64,000 nucleotides of DNA from Curvibacter sp. CHRR-16 (GTDB taxonomy: Bacteria > Pseudomonadota > Gammaproteobacteria > Burkholderiales > Burkholderiaceae_C): contig NZ_JAHCSH010000002.1 of the NCBI RefSeq assembly GCF_018474005.1, positions 186,001 to 250,000 on the forward strand, read 5' to 3'. Within the stretch, counting starts at the first letter, position 1, and the number at the start of each line of letters is the position of its first letter. Positions 21,571 to 29,572 of this stretch are shown piece by piece. The notes under the pieces are model-generated. The model saw only the letters and a program-made list of their open reading frames with translations. It did not search any database and was not told the origin of the DNA. A program made the translations under genes and the position numbers.

Positions 21571-21653
21571 TGAATTATTCAAAAAAAAGGACTTCTCATG
21601 CATATTTTAAAAATGAACAATACAAACCTCATCAACCGCTTTTGGAGATTCAC

Positions 21654-22076
21654 ATGACCACCACTACTTTTTCCGCTCCCTCTGCTAGCAAAGGCCTGCG
21701 CATTGGCCTCTGGGTTGTACAAGCCCTGCTTGCATTGCTCTACGTTTACTCAGGCCTGACCAAATTCTTCACCCCCATTCCAGAGCTGTCCCAAATGATG
21801 CCTTGGACTGGCGCAGTTCCTGAAGGTTTTGTTCGCTTTATCGGCATTGTGGACTTCGCCGCTGGCTTGGGCTTTGTGCTGCCTGCATTGACTCGCATCC
21901 AACCACAACTGACTCCTTTGGCCGCCTTGGGTTCTACCGTCCTGCAAATTTTGGCTTTCTCGTTCCACTCCTATCGTGGTGAATTCATGGTTGTGCCCAT
22001 GAACATCGTCATCTTGGCAGGTTCCATCTTTGTGCTGTGGGGCCGTTACAAGAAAGCACCGATCCAAGCCCGCTAA
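21654..22076 (+). CDS. DoxX-family membrane protein
   Basis: 140 residues with four predicted membrane helices (about 17-36, 58-78, 84-103, 114-132). The first is ALLALLYVYSGLTKFF, typical for DoxX. The ATG at 21654 follows GGAG; the frame extends upstream but without a ribosome site. DoxX proteins are linked to redox or sulfur/aromatic metabolism, but the biochemical role of this one is not known. It is followed by the dioxygenase after 33 bases, so the two are probably cotranscribed. Confidence 0.85.
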   Translation: MTTTTFSAPSASKGLRIGLWVVQALLALLYVYSGLTKFFTPIPELSQMMPWTGAVPEGFVRFIGIVDFAAGLGFVLPALTRIQPQLTPLAALGSTVLQILAFSFHSYRGEFMVVPMNIVILAGSIFVLWGRYKKAPIQAR

Positions 22077-22109
22077 GCCTTGCAAACCACTCCGTCTGAC
22101 AGGAACTCC

Positions 22110-22919
22110 ATGATCAACATGACTCGACAACCTGCAATTTTCCTGTCTCACGGAGGCGGGCCCTGCTTCTGGATGGATTACCCTCCACCCATTGGGCGCC
22201 ATGGGTTTGACCTATTGCGCCAACACCTCAGCAAATTGCTGGCCACTCTCCCAACGCGCCCAGACGCCATCGTCCTGTGCAGCGCCCATTGGGAAGAGCC
22301 CACTTTCACGGTCAGCACAGCAAACCAACCCGGTATGCTGTTTGACTACTACGGCTTCCCCCCCCATACCTACCAGCTGAACTACCCAGCCCCCGGTCAT
22401 CCAACGCTGGCTAAGCAAATTCTGCAAACCCTTGCCGATGCAGACATTCCCAGCCTGAGCAACACCAGTCGGGGCTATGACCACGGTGTATTTGTCCCCA
22501 TGCTGATCGTCGATCCTGCCACCGACATCCCAGTGGTGATGGTCTCCATCCAAAACAACATGGACGTACACGAGCACTATCGGCTAGGTCAAGCGCTTGC
22601 CACACTGCGTGAGCAGAACATCCTTGTCATGGGTTCCGGCAACATCTGGCACGGCCCACTCATGCGCGAAGAATTACGTGCCCCCAGTATGGCATTCAAC
22701 GCATGGCTGGCCCAAGCCATGGCTATCCCCTCCAGCCCAGAGCGCTTGGAGCAATTACGCCAGTGGCACACGGCCCCATACGCCAACATGGCACATCCAC
22801 ACCCAGACCACCTCATGCCCGCTATCGTGATCGCCGGCGCAGGAGCCGACGATCCGGGCACCATGATTTTCCAAGACGTTATCGGCGGCGTCTGCATTGC
22901 CAGTTATCGCTTTGGTTAG
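22110..22919 (+). CDS. Class III extradiol ring-cleavage dioxygenase (DODA/YgiD-like)
   Basis: 269 residues of the LigB/DODA family, which opens catechol-type rings with a non-haem metal. Metal and active-site histidines are visible: FLSHGGGP (about 12-19), SAHWEEP, RGYDHGVFVPM and NIWHGPL. The ATG at 22110 has AGGAACT 5 bases upstream. It forms a unit with DoxX under the LysR regulator. Substrate is not determinable; many family members of this size act on DOPA-like or other catechols. Confidence 0.88.
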   Translation: MINMTRQPAIFLSHGGGPCFWMDYPPPIGRHGFDLLRQHLSKLLATLPTRPDAIVLCSAHWEEPTFTVSTANQPGMLFDYYGFPPHTYQLNYPAPGHPTLAKQILQTLADADIPSLSNTSRGYDHGVFVPMLIVDPATDIPVVMVSIQNNMDVHEHYRLGQALATLREQNILVMGSGNIWHGPLMREELRAPSMAFNAWLAQAMAIPSSPERLEQLRQWHTAPYANMAHPHPDHLMPAIVIAGAGADDPGTMIFQDVIGGVCIASYRFG

Positions 22920-22938
22920 TGCCACAAAATTACCCCCA

Positions 22939-23011
22939 CAGCATGTGCCCAAAGTTGTGAATATCTTTTGGGAAAAGCCGGGAAAGCCTTATTCCATGCG
23001 GGTTCCACTGG
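22939..23011 (+). repeat. 73-bp direct repeat, copy 2
   Basis: Second copy in the same orientation (72 of 73 bases the same as 20542-20614). Unlike copy 1 it has no long hairpin on its left side. The rest of the 279-base gap before the MFS gene holds only the palindrome at 23133 and no gene that I can support. Confidence 0.93.
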
Positions 23012-23132
23012 AGTGCCTTCTTTTTAATCAATCCAGCACTACGGTGGTTGCTAGCCCTCAAGCGTGCCGTGAAAACGATGCTGACTGGCACCTGCACAGA
23101 CCACCCCGTATGCAAGCGCCCACATAGAGAGG

Positions 23133-23149
23133 TTGTCGCGTGGCGACAA
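23133..23149 (+). promoter_or_regulatory. 17-base perfect inverted repeat upstream of the MFS gene
   Basis: TTGTCGC-GTG-GCGACAA, perfectly symmetric, 50 bases before the MFS start codon. Size and symmetry fit a repressor operator (for example of the TetR or MarR type), but no such regulator is coded next to it. Confidence 0.45.
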
Positions 23150-23198
23150 ACAGGCTGAGACAATGCGCCAACGCATCGACCAGCTATAAGGCTCCGCC

Positions 23199-24479
23199 AT
23201 GACCAGCAACCCCACCTCCACCTCTGCCTTGCGGGTACCGGGCTACCGTGCCCATATGGCCACCTACTTTGTGGCCATGCTGGCCGACAACACCGAGCAC
23301 GTCATCAGCTACTGGATGATGTACCAAAAGTTTGAATCCTCCGCCTTGGCTGGCTTTGCCGTCATAGCCCACTGGCTACCCCCACTGGTACTGGGCGTAT
23401 ATGCCGGTGCACTGGCCGATCGCTTTGATCCACGCCGCCTCATCCAAATCGGCATGCTGCTGTTTATGGCCGCCTCCATTGGCTGGGGCTATTTTTTCGT
23501 GACAGACACACTGCAAATGTGGCACGCCATGGCGCTGCTGGTCATCCATGGCTTGGCTGGGGTTTTTTGGCAAACACCCAGCCAGCTACTGGTACACGAC
23601 ATCGTGAACCGAGACCAACTGCCCAGTGCAGTGCGCATGAACGCGACCGCCCGCACGCTGGGTCTGCTGGTAGGCCCCGCACTGGGTGCCGGGCTTATGC
23701 TCACGGCAGGCCCCATAGCGGGTATTTTTATCAATGCGCTGCTGTACCTGCCCGTTATCTTGTGGCTATGGAAAGCACCCTACGGCCCGCGTTTTCGCGC
23801 AGCCGCTGCAGGTATAGCGGGTGTGGCTAGCGCTGTAGCAGCTACACCAACACGTGCAGTGCGTGGTTTTTCTGACGTATGGCGCACCCTGCGCGATGTG
23901 GCCCAGCACCCCCTGCTCTCTAGCATGCTCATACTCTCGGCTACCGCCTCGTTTTGCATAGGCAACAGCTACCAAGCCCAAATGCCCCACTTCGCCATGG
24001 ACTTGGGCCATGGTGACCCCGGCGTCTCCTACAGCGCACTACTGGCTGCAGACGCTGCAGGAGCCCTGTTTGCAGGTCTATTGCTGGAGCGATTTAACCT
24101 GCTCAAGCCCCACCCCCGCACCGCCATTTGGCTGGCCATGGGGTGGTGCTTCACTTTGGGCAGCTTCGCCCTCATGCCCTACTACCCCGTCGCCTTGGTG
24201 CTGTTATTTGCTGCTGGCATGTGTGAGCTGTCGTTCAATAGCATTAACCAAGCGCTGGTGCAGCTCAACGCTCCCAGCGACATGCGTGGCCGCATCATTG
24301 GCTTGTTCAACATGGCGTCTCTCGGGCTGCGCACCTTCAGCGGCTTTACCGTGGGCCTGCTAGGCAGCGCTATTGGCGTGCACTGGTCGCTGAGCCTTGC
24401 GGCCGTGCTGGCGTTTACCGTACTCATGGTCTTGCAGCACCGCGTCGGCCGTGCCGCAACCCTTACATCACCCCACTAG
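23199..24479 (+). CDS. MFS transporter, EntS-like
   Basis: 426 residues with about 12 membrane helices and the MFS loop-2 motif GALADRFDPRRL (about 69-80). The overall shape (helix 4-5 region LVIHGLAGVFWQTPSQLLVH, then QLPSAVRMNATART) matches the MFS_3 group that includes EntS-type exporters. Cargo cannot be told. The ATG at 23199 follows AAGG. It is followed by the AhpD-like gene after 10 bases, so they are probably cotranscribed. Confidence 0.9.
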   Translation: MTSNPTSTSALRVPGYRAHMATYFVAMLADNTEHVISYWMMYQKFESSALAGFAVIAHWLPPLVLGVYAGALADRFDPRRLIQIGMLLFMAASIGWGYFFVTDTLQMWHAMALLVIHGLAGVFWQTPSQLLVHDIVNRDQLPSAVRMNATARTLGLLVGPALGAGLMLTAGPIAGIFINALLYLPVILWLWKAPYGPRFRAAAAGIAGVASAVAATPTRAVRGFSDVWRTLRDVAQHPLLSSMLILSATASFCIGNSYQAQMPHFAMDLGHGDPGVSYSALLAADAAGALFAGLLLERFNLLKPHPRTAIWLAMGWCFTLGSFALMPYYPVALVLLFAAGMCELSFNSINQALVQLNAPSDMRGRIIGLFNMASLGLRTFSGFTVGLLGSAIGVHWSLSLAAVLAFTVLMVLQHRVGRAATLTSPH

Positions 24480-24489
24480 GAGCACCACT

Positions 24490-24975
24490 ATGACTGATGC
24501 AAGCCCTCGCATCGCTATACGCGACTTTGCCAAGGCAGCCCCCGGCGTCATACCCGCTATGACCGAGCTGGCCAAAGCCATAGATGCATCCGGTCTGGAT
24601 AAATCTTTGGGCGAACTGCTCAAAATTCGAGCATCGCAAATCAACGGCTGCGCCTACTGTCTGCAATACCACCTGCTGGTAGCGCACAAGCTGGATATCC
24701 CCGCTATCAAGATAGACCTGGTGGCCGCGTGGCACGACAGCCCTGTGTACACCCCACGGGAGCGCGCCGCGCTGGCTTGGACTGAAGTGCTCACCGCCAT
24801 GTCCACCCGCCCTGACACCGATAGCGCCTACCAAGCCCTGCAAGAGCAATTCTCCCCCACCGAAATAGCCAACCTGACAACGGCCATAGCCCAGATCAAT
24901 GCGTGGAACCGCATTGCAGGCAGCCTGCACTTTGCACCCGATATTCCTGCGACCCACACAGCCCCCAGCACCTGA
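24490..24975 (+). CDS. Carboxymuconolactone decarboxylase/AhpD-like protein
   Basis: 161 residues. The AhpD-type core is visible: LLKIRASQINGCAYCLQYH with the CxxC pair (about 57-60) and the following His, then LVAAWHDSPVYTPRERAALAWTE. Such proteins act as thiol-dependent peroxidases or disulfide reductases. The ATG at 24490 is preceded by AGGAGC. The stop overlaps the rlpA start (TGATG). Confidence 0.88.
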   Translation: MTDASPRIAIRDFAKAAPGVIPAMTELAKAIDASGLDKSLGELLKIRASQINGCAYCLQYHLLVAHKLDIPAIKIDLVAAWHDSPVYTPRERAALAWTEVLTAMSTRPDTDSAYQALQEQFSPTEIANLTTAIAQINAWNRIAGSLHFAPDIPATHTAPST

Positions 24976-25844
24976 TGCCACGGCACACCCCATCCATCAC
25001 TGCGCTGCGCACTGCAGGCTGTGTTAGCACCCTTGCTGTCTGCCTGCTGCTGGCGGCATGCGGCAGCACGCCCCGCGCACCCAATGCCGACAGCAGCGAG
25101 ACCGTGCCGCAAGCCGAGCCACTCAACCCCTACGCCAACCGCCCTTACACCGTGCTGGGCAAAAACTACACCCCGCTGTCCAGCGGCTCAGGCTACAAAG
25201 CCACGGGCACCGCCAGCTGGTACGGCAAGCAGTTTCACGGCAAAAAAACATCCTCTGGCGAACGCTTTGACATGAACGCCCTGTCCGCCGCCCACACCGT
25301 GCTGCCCATCCCCTCATACGCCCGCGTGACCAACTTGGCCAACGGCAAATCGGTGGTGGTGCGCGTCAACGACCGGGGGCCGTTTCATGCCGGACGCATC
25401 ATCGACCTGTCTTACGCCGCCGCCCAAAAGCTGGACATGACCGCCAGCGGCATGGCACAGGTGCAGGTAGAAAGCTTGGTGGCTGGTGCCCCGCTGCCCA
25501 CCACCACGGTGGCCAAGAGCACCAGTTCGTCATCCAGCGCTTCTCCCAGCCCAGCTCCCAGCAACATTGGCGGCACACCGCCACCCAGCTTTACGCCCTA
25601 TAGCGGTGACAAAGGCTACTTTGTCCAGCTCGGCTCATTTGGCAATGCAGACAACGCCGAAACCCTGCGCCTGCACATGGCCCGCGAGCTGGAATGGCTG
25701 GCCCCCAAACTGCGCATAGAAAACGCCGCTAGCAACCAGCGCGTGCAGGTAGGCCCCTTTATCAACCGCACCGAAGCCGAGGCCGTAGCCAAACGCATAG
25801 GCGAAGAAATGGATGTGGCCAAACCCATAGTGGTCAGCCGCTAA
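24975..25844 (+). CDS. rlpA: Septal ring lytic transglycosylase RlpA family lipoprotein
   Basis: 289 residues. The lipobox is LLAAC (lipidated Cys 29). The double-psi beta-barrel (about 68-155) has GTASWYGKQFHGKKTSSGE with the catalytic Glu region and VRVNDRGPFHAGRIIDLS; the C-terminal SPOR domain (about 215-289) binds denuded peptidoglycan (GYFVQLGSFGNADNAE). It may act on naked glycan strands at the septum. Translation is coupled to the AhpD gene by the overlap. Confidence 0.93.
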   Translation: MPRHTPSITALRTAGCVSTLAVCLLLAACGSTPRAPNADSSETVPQAEPLNPYANRPYTVLGKNYTPLSSGSGYKATGTASWYGKQFHGKKTSSGERFDMNALSAAHTVLPIPSYARVTNLANGKSVVVRVNDRGPFHAGRIIDLSYAAAQKLDMTASGMAQVQVESLVAGAPLPTTTVAKSTSSSSSASPSPAPSNIGGTPPPSFTPYSGDKGYFVQLGSFGNADNAETLRLHMARELEWLAPKLRIENAASNQRVQVGPFINRTEAEAVAKRIGEEMDVAKPIVVSR

Positions 25845-25864
25845 GCACCGCACACCCCCACGAT

Positions 25865-26176
25865 ATGAGCTCAGACAACCAAATCATCATCCCCGACGCC
25901 TTCTTGGCGCTCTACACCGACCCGCTACGCCACCGCCTGACCACCAGCAAAGAAGACGTGGCGCAGCGCTACGAGTTGTGCGAAGACCTGGCCAACCTCA
26001 TGACCGAGCAAGCCGCCCACATCCAGTTCAAAACCGGATGCCAAGAGACCGACGTGCTGGAACAACTGCGCCTGGGTCTACTCAACCCCGACAGCGGCGT
26101 GACCGAAGCAGAAGGCCACTGGGTGGTGGGGCGTGTGGGGGAGTTGCTGGGGTGGAATGGGACGCGGGTAGGCTAG
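25865..26176 (+). CDS. Small conserved-looking protein of unknown function
   Basis: 103 residues with no signal peptide or membrane segment; no domain is recognised. Acidic, with the segment AQRYELCEDLANLMTEQA (about 34-51) and an end GHWVVGRVGELLGWNGT. Such proteins of about 100 residues occur next to rlpA-like genes in related bacteria as I recall, but I cannot name a function. It begins 20 bases after rlpA and ends where the toxin-antitoxin relic begins. Confidence 0.7.
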   Translation: MSSDNQIIIPDAFLALYTDPLRHRLTTSKEDVAQRYELCEDLANLMTEQAAHIQFKTGCQETDVLEQLRLGLLNPDSGVTEAEGHWVVGRVGELLGWNGTRVG

Positions 26177-26184
26177 CTCTCGAA

Positions 26185-26337
26185 TTGCCTTTGCATCACG
26201 TCACACGCCGCCGTGAACAATCCGAATTCGTTCGTCGCGGTTTGGCTGCCATTGCCCGGTCTGAAGAAGCAGCTGACTGGATTCCAGCGTAAACGGTCAT
26301 TGCAAAATTAGAAGCCAAAGTAGCTGCCGCAAAGCAG
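26185..26337 (+). pseudogene. Antitoxin remnant (type II TA module)
   Basis: The frame reads TRRREQSEFVRRGLAAIARS then EEAADWIPA-stop-TVIAKLEAKVAAAKQ. It resembles the C-terminal half of ParD/CopG-type antitoxins. A single base change (GAA to TAA at 26290) breaks the frame, and there is no start codon with a ribosome site. It is a dead gene, directly before the toxin remnant. Confidence 0.7.
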
Positions 26338-26339
26338 AT

Positions 26340-26471
26340 ACCAACCCCTTTGTGCGGGAACTGATCATCCCCTTTGGTGAAACTGGCTACGTTGTTCTCT
26401 TTGAAATCAAAGCATCCAATCGCGTGCACATCGGTGCCGTTAGACACCAACGAGAGAGCGATTACCACTAA
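26340..26471 (+). pseudogene. RelE/ParE-family toxin remnant
   Basis: 43 codons without a start: NPFVRELIIPFGETGYVVLF then EIKASNRVHIGAVRHQRESD-YH-stop. This matches the C-terminal half of ParE-type toxins, including the RHQRE..YH end. The N-terminal half is deleted. Together with the broken antitoxin it marks a lost toxin-antitoxin module beside a tRNA gene. Confidence 0.75.
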
Positions 26472-26479
26472 CTCCTGTG

Positions 26480-26517
26480 GCAAAAGAAAAAGGACTTGCG
26501 ATCACTCGCAAGTCCTT
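26480..26517 (-). terminator. Terminator downstream of the CAT-anticodon tRNA
   Basis: On the minus strand a 12-pair perfect stem AAGGACTTGCGA / TCGCAAGTCCTT with a 4-base loop, followed by TTTCTTTTG. It lies 9 bases after the CCA end of the tRNA gene. Confidence 0.85.
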
Positions 26518-26526
26518 CTGTGTTTT

Positions 26527-26603
26527 TGGTAGGGCGTGGCGGACTTGAACCGACGACCAAAGGATTATGAGTCCTCTGCTCTAACCAACTGAGCTAACGC
26601 CCC
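26527..26603 (-). tRNA. tRNA with CAT anticodon (Met elongator, or Ile2)
   Basis: 77 bases with encoded CCA. The acceptor stem is GGGGCGT/ACGCCCT (first pair G-T), D arm GCTC..GAGC, anticodon loop CTCATAA with anticodon CAT, and T loop TTCAAGT. The T stem GTCGG/CCGCC has one mismatch. Elongator Met and lysidine-modified Ile2 share this anticodon; sequence alone does not separate them with certainty. Confidence 0.88.
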
Positions 26604-26699
26604 AACCGAAGCCATAGATTGTAGCTGGATAGAAGCGCCTCCATAATCTCCCAGCGCCTTGGCGATGCCAACAAACCACCTTTCATGGGAGTGACTGCT

Positions 26700-27599
26700 A
26701 TGAGCTTGCTGAACGACATCAAAAAACTCATCCAAGGCAGCACGTCCAACTACCAGCACCACGAAGATTTGCTGACCTCGCTGCTGGTCATGGCATGGAT
26801 GGTGGAAGCACGCGATGCCTACACCGGCGGGCACTTGTGGCGCGTGTCGCAGTTTGCCCAGTTGCTGGCCACCCGTGCGGGCCTGCCCAGCAAGGATGTG
26901 GCGCGCATCACCATTGGCGCTTTTCTGCACGACTTGGGCAAGGTGAGCGTGCCCGACCACATTCTGGGCAAAAAAGACCGCCTGACCGACGAGGAATACG
27001 CGGTCATCAAAACCCACCCCGAAATTGGCTGGCGCATGCTGGCTGGCCACCCACTGGCGCAGTTGGCCGAACAGTCCATACGCGCCCACCACGAAACCCC
27101 CAACGGTCAAGGCTATCCACGTGGCTTGAGCGGTGATGAAATCGCCATAGACGCCCGCATAGTGGGCATTTGCGATGCGTTTGATGCCATGACCAGCACA
27201 CGCCCGTACCGCTCAGGCATGCCCACCAGCAAGGCGCTGGGCATCATTCGGGAGAACTTGGGCAGCCAGTTCGACCCAGCACTGGGGAAGTTGTTTATTC
27301 ACATGGGGGAAGCCGGCGAGCTCAACCACATCGTGGGGCACAGCGATGCAGGCATACCACTGCTCTCGTGCTTGATGTGTGGCCCTGTCATCACCAGACC
27401 GCGCTCACTGTCAGTGGGCATGCATGTGTACTGCCCTTCTTGCACGGGCGAGTACGAAACGCAGACCGAGGGGGGTAAAGGCCTCTTGCGAATCACCCCA
27501 ACCGACAAAAAAGGGCGTCCTGAGGATCTCACCCCTCAAGTCGATCACGATGTGATTCGCGACATGGTGCGCGCTACGGCTCGCACTTTATTGGGCTGA
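26700..27599 (+). CDS. HD-GYP domain protein with C-terminal zinc-ribbon-like motif
   Basis: 299 residues. HD-GYP phosphodiesterase domain (about 30-205) with all core motifs: HDLGKVSVPDHIL, KTHPEIGWRML, HHETPNGQGYP and CDAFDAMTSTRPYR. Such enzymes hydrolyse c-di-GMP. After the domain there is CLMCG (about 226) and CPSC (about 247), two CxxC pairs that could hold a zinc ion; this tail is unusual. The ATG at 26700 has GGGAGTG upstream; another ATG at 26685 is also in frame. Together with the GGDEF/EAL genes here it points to a broad c-di-GMP network. Confidence 0.88.
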   Translation: MSLLNDIKKLIQGSTSNYQHHEDLLTSLLVMAWMVEARDAYTGGHLWRVSQFAQLLATRAGLPSKDVARITIGAFLHDLGKVSVPDHILGKKDRLTDEEYAVIKTHPEIGWRMLAGHPLAQLAEQSIRAHHETPNGQGYPRGLSGDEIAIDARIVGICDAFDAMTSTRPYRSGMPTSKALGIIRENLGSQFDPALGKLFIHMGEAGELNHIVGHSDAGIPLLSCLMCGPVITRPRSLSVGMHVYCPSCTGEYETQTEGGKGLLRITPTDKKGRPEDLTPQVDHDVIRDMVRATARTLLG

Positions 27600-27633
27600 T
27601 TCCACTGCGTTGCGCCGGTGGATCGCTGCACCG

Positions 27634-28638
27634 CTACTTCTGGCTCAGCGCGTTGCTCACCAGTTTGGATGTAATGTCCACGATCTGGATCATGCGGTCA
27701 TACGCCATGCGGGTGGGGCCAATCACACCCAGCGTGCCGACCACTTTGCCGTCCACCTCATAGGTGGTGCTGACCACCGAGAGTTCTTCCACGGGCACCA
27801 CTTGGCTTTCGCCGCCAATGTAGATGCGCACGCCATCGGCCTGACCGGTGACTTCCAGCAGGCGCATGAGCTGGGCTTTTTGCTCGAACAATTCAAAGGC
27901 GCGGCGCAGTTGGCCCATGTCGCTGGAAAAGTCACTCACGCTCAGCAGGTTGCGCTCGCCCGATATCACCACCTCGTCTTGCGCTTCTTGCAGCGCGTCT
28001 GAGCTGACGTTGACCGCCTGCTGCATGAGCGCGGCAATCTCGGTGCGCAGGCTATCCACCTCGGCGCGCAGGCGCTGGCGCACGGTTTCTATGTCCAGCC
28101 CTAGGTAGTGGTGGTTGAGGAAGTTGGCCGCCTCCACCAATTGGGACTGGGTGTAGTCCGCTTCGGTAATGAGCACGCGGTTTTGTACATCGCCCTCGGG
28201 CGAGACGATGATGACCAGCACGCGCCGCGCTGACAGGCGCAAAAACTCGATATGCCGAAACACCGAACTGCGCTTGGGTGACACCACCACGCCCACAAAC
28301 TGCGACAGGTTGGAGAGCAAGTGCGCAGCGTTGGTCAGCACCTTTTGTGGCTGGTCTGGCTGCAGGGTTTGGGGCGAGGCAATGTGCGGGCTTTGCACCG
28401 TGAGCATGGTGTCCACAAACAAGCGGTAGCCGCGTGCGGTGGGTATGCGCCCGGCCGAAGTGTGGGGGCTTGCAATGAGGCCGAGGTCTTCCAAATCGGC
28501 CATCACATTGCGGATGGTGGCAGGCGACAGCTCCAAGCCCGACTCTTTGGACAGCGTGCGGCTACCCACGGGTTGCCCGTCGGCAATGTAGCGCTCCACC
28601 AGCGCCTTCAAAAGCATCTTGGAACGGTCGTCAAGCAT
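27634..28638 (-). CDS. hrcA: Heat-inducible transcription repressor HrcA
   Basis: Repressor of class I heat-shock genes (groE, dnaK) through CIRCE operators, kept active by GroEL. 334 residues. N-terminal winged helix ([20 protein letters not shown], then [33 protein letters not shown]), then the GAF-like domain and the segment [20 protein letters not shown] near the end. No CIRCE sequence is seen upstream. It is divergent from nadK. Confidence 0.96.
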   Translation of the reverse strand: MLDDRSKMLLKALVERYIADGQPVGSRTLSKESGLELSPATIRNVMADLEDLGLIASPHTSAGRIPTARGYRLFVDTMLTVQSPHIASPQTLQPDQPQKVLTNAAHLLSNLSQFVGVVVSPKRSSVFRHIEFLRLSARRVLVIIVSPEGDVQNRVLITEADYTQSQLVEAANFLNHHYLGLDIETVRQRLRAEVDSLRTEIAALMQQAVNVSSDALQEAQDEVVISGERNLLSVSDFSSDMGQLRRAFELFEQKAQLMRLLEVTGQADGVRIYIGGESQVVPVEELSVVSTTYEVDGKVVGTLGVIGPTRMAYDRMIQIVDITSKLVSNALSQK

Positions 28639-28678
28639 GAGGGCATTTTAGAGGGCTATTTAGTGTCTAATTTAAGCC

Positions 28679-29569
28679 ATGTTGACCCAATTCAAGCACG
28701 TGGCGTTGTTTGGCAAGCACCACCCCAGCCCCAGCATTGCGCCCAGTATGCGCAAAACGCTGGACGAAATCGCCCATTTCCTCATGGACCAAGGCTGCGA
28801 GGTGGTGGTGGATGCCGACACCGCCAGCAACACAGGCCTCACTGGCTACCCCGCGCTCGACGTGAGCACCATTGGCAGCCACTGCGACTTAGGTCTGGTG
28901 GTAGGGGGCGACGGCACCATGCTGGGCATAGGCCGCCAAATGGCCCAGTACGGGGTGCCGCTCATTGGCATCAACTCGGGGCGCTTGGGCTTTATTACCG
29001 ACATTGCGCTGGACCAATACCCCAATACGCTGGGCCCCATGCTGGCCGGGCAGTACGAGGTGGACGAGCGCTGGCTCATGCAAGCACGCGTGATGCGCGA
29101 TGGCCACTGCGTGTTCCAAGCCGCTGCGCTCAACGACGTGGTGGTGTACCGCGGCGGCGTGTCCGGCTTGGTGGAGCTGCGCGTGGAAGTGGACGGCCAC
29201 TTTGTGGCCAACCAGCGGGCTGATGGGCTGATTGTCTCCACCCCCACCGGGGCCACGGCCTATGCGCTGTCGGCTGGCGGGCCGCTCTTGCACCCCAGCA
29301 TAGAGGGCTGGGTGATGGTGCCCATTGCCCCGCATACTTTGTCCAATCGGCCCATAGTGCTTGCCAATACTGCTCATATTGCTATCGAAATCGTAGCAGG
29401 CAAAGATGCCAGCGCGAACTTTGACATGCAAAGCCTCTCGGCCCTGCTGCCCGGCGACCGGGTGGAAGTAACCCGCTCGGCGCACCGGGTTCGCTTTCTG
29501 CACCCACGCGGGTGGACGTACTTTGATACGCTGCGCCAAAAAATGCATTGGAACGAAGGAGCCGCTTAA
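28679..29569 (+). CDS. nadK: NAD kinase
   Basis: ATP-dependent phosphorylation of NAD to NADP. 296 residues. The catalytic motif [13 protein letters not shown] is at about 79-91, and the NAD-binding region [31 protein letters not shown] and AGGPLLHP follow. First gene of the nadK-recN-rapZ run; recN starts 3 bases after its stop. One member of the 17-base palindrome family (29381) lies in its 3' part. Confidence 0.97.
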   Translation: MLTQFKHVALFGKHHPSPSIAPSMRKTLDEIAHFLMDQGCEVVVDADTASNTGLTGYPALDVSTIGSHCDLGLVVGGDGTMLGIGRQMAQYGVPLIGINSGRLGFITDIALDQYPNTLGPMLAGQYEVDERWLMQARVMRDGHCVFQAAALNDVVVYRGGVSGLVELRVEVDGHFVANQRADGLIVSTPTGATAYALSAGGPLLHPSIEGWVMVPIAPHTLSNRPIVLANTAHIAIEIVAGKDASANFDMQSLSALLPGDRVEVTRSAHRVRFLHPRGWTYFDTLRQKMHWNEGAA

Positions 29570-29572
29570 ACC

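Noticed and set aside
26196..26483. 95-codon minus-strand frame in the toxin-antitoxin relic
   Set aside because: Antisense to the clear ParE-type remnant; no family resemblance.
28639..28678. CIRCE operator expected near hrcA
   Set aside because: No TTAGCACTC-N9-GAGTGCTAA in the gap; only A/T-rich promoter-like sequence.
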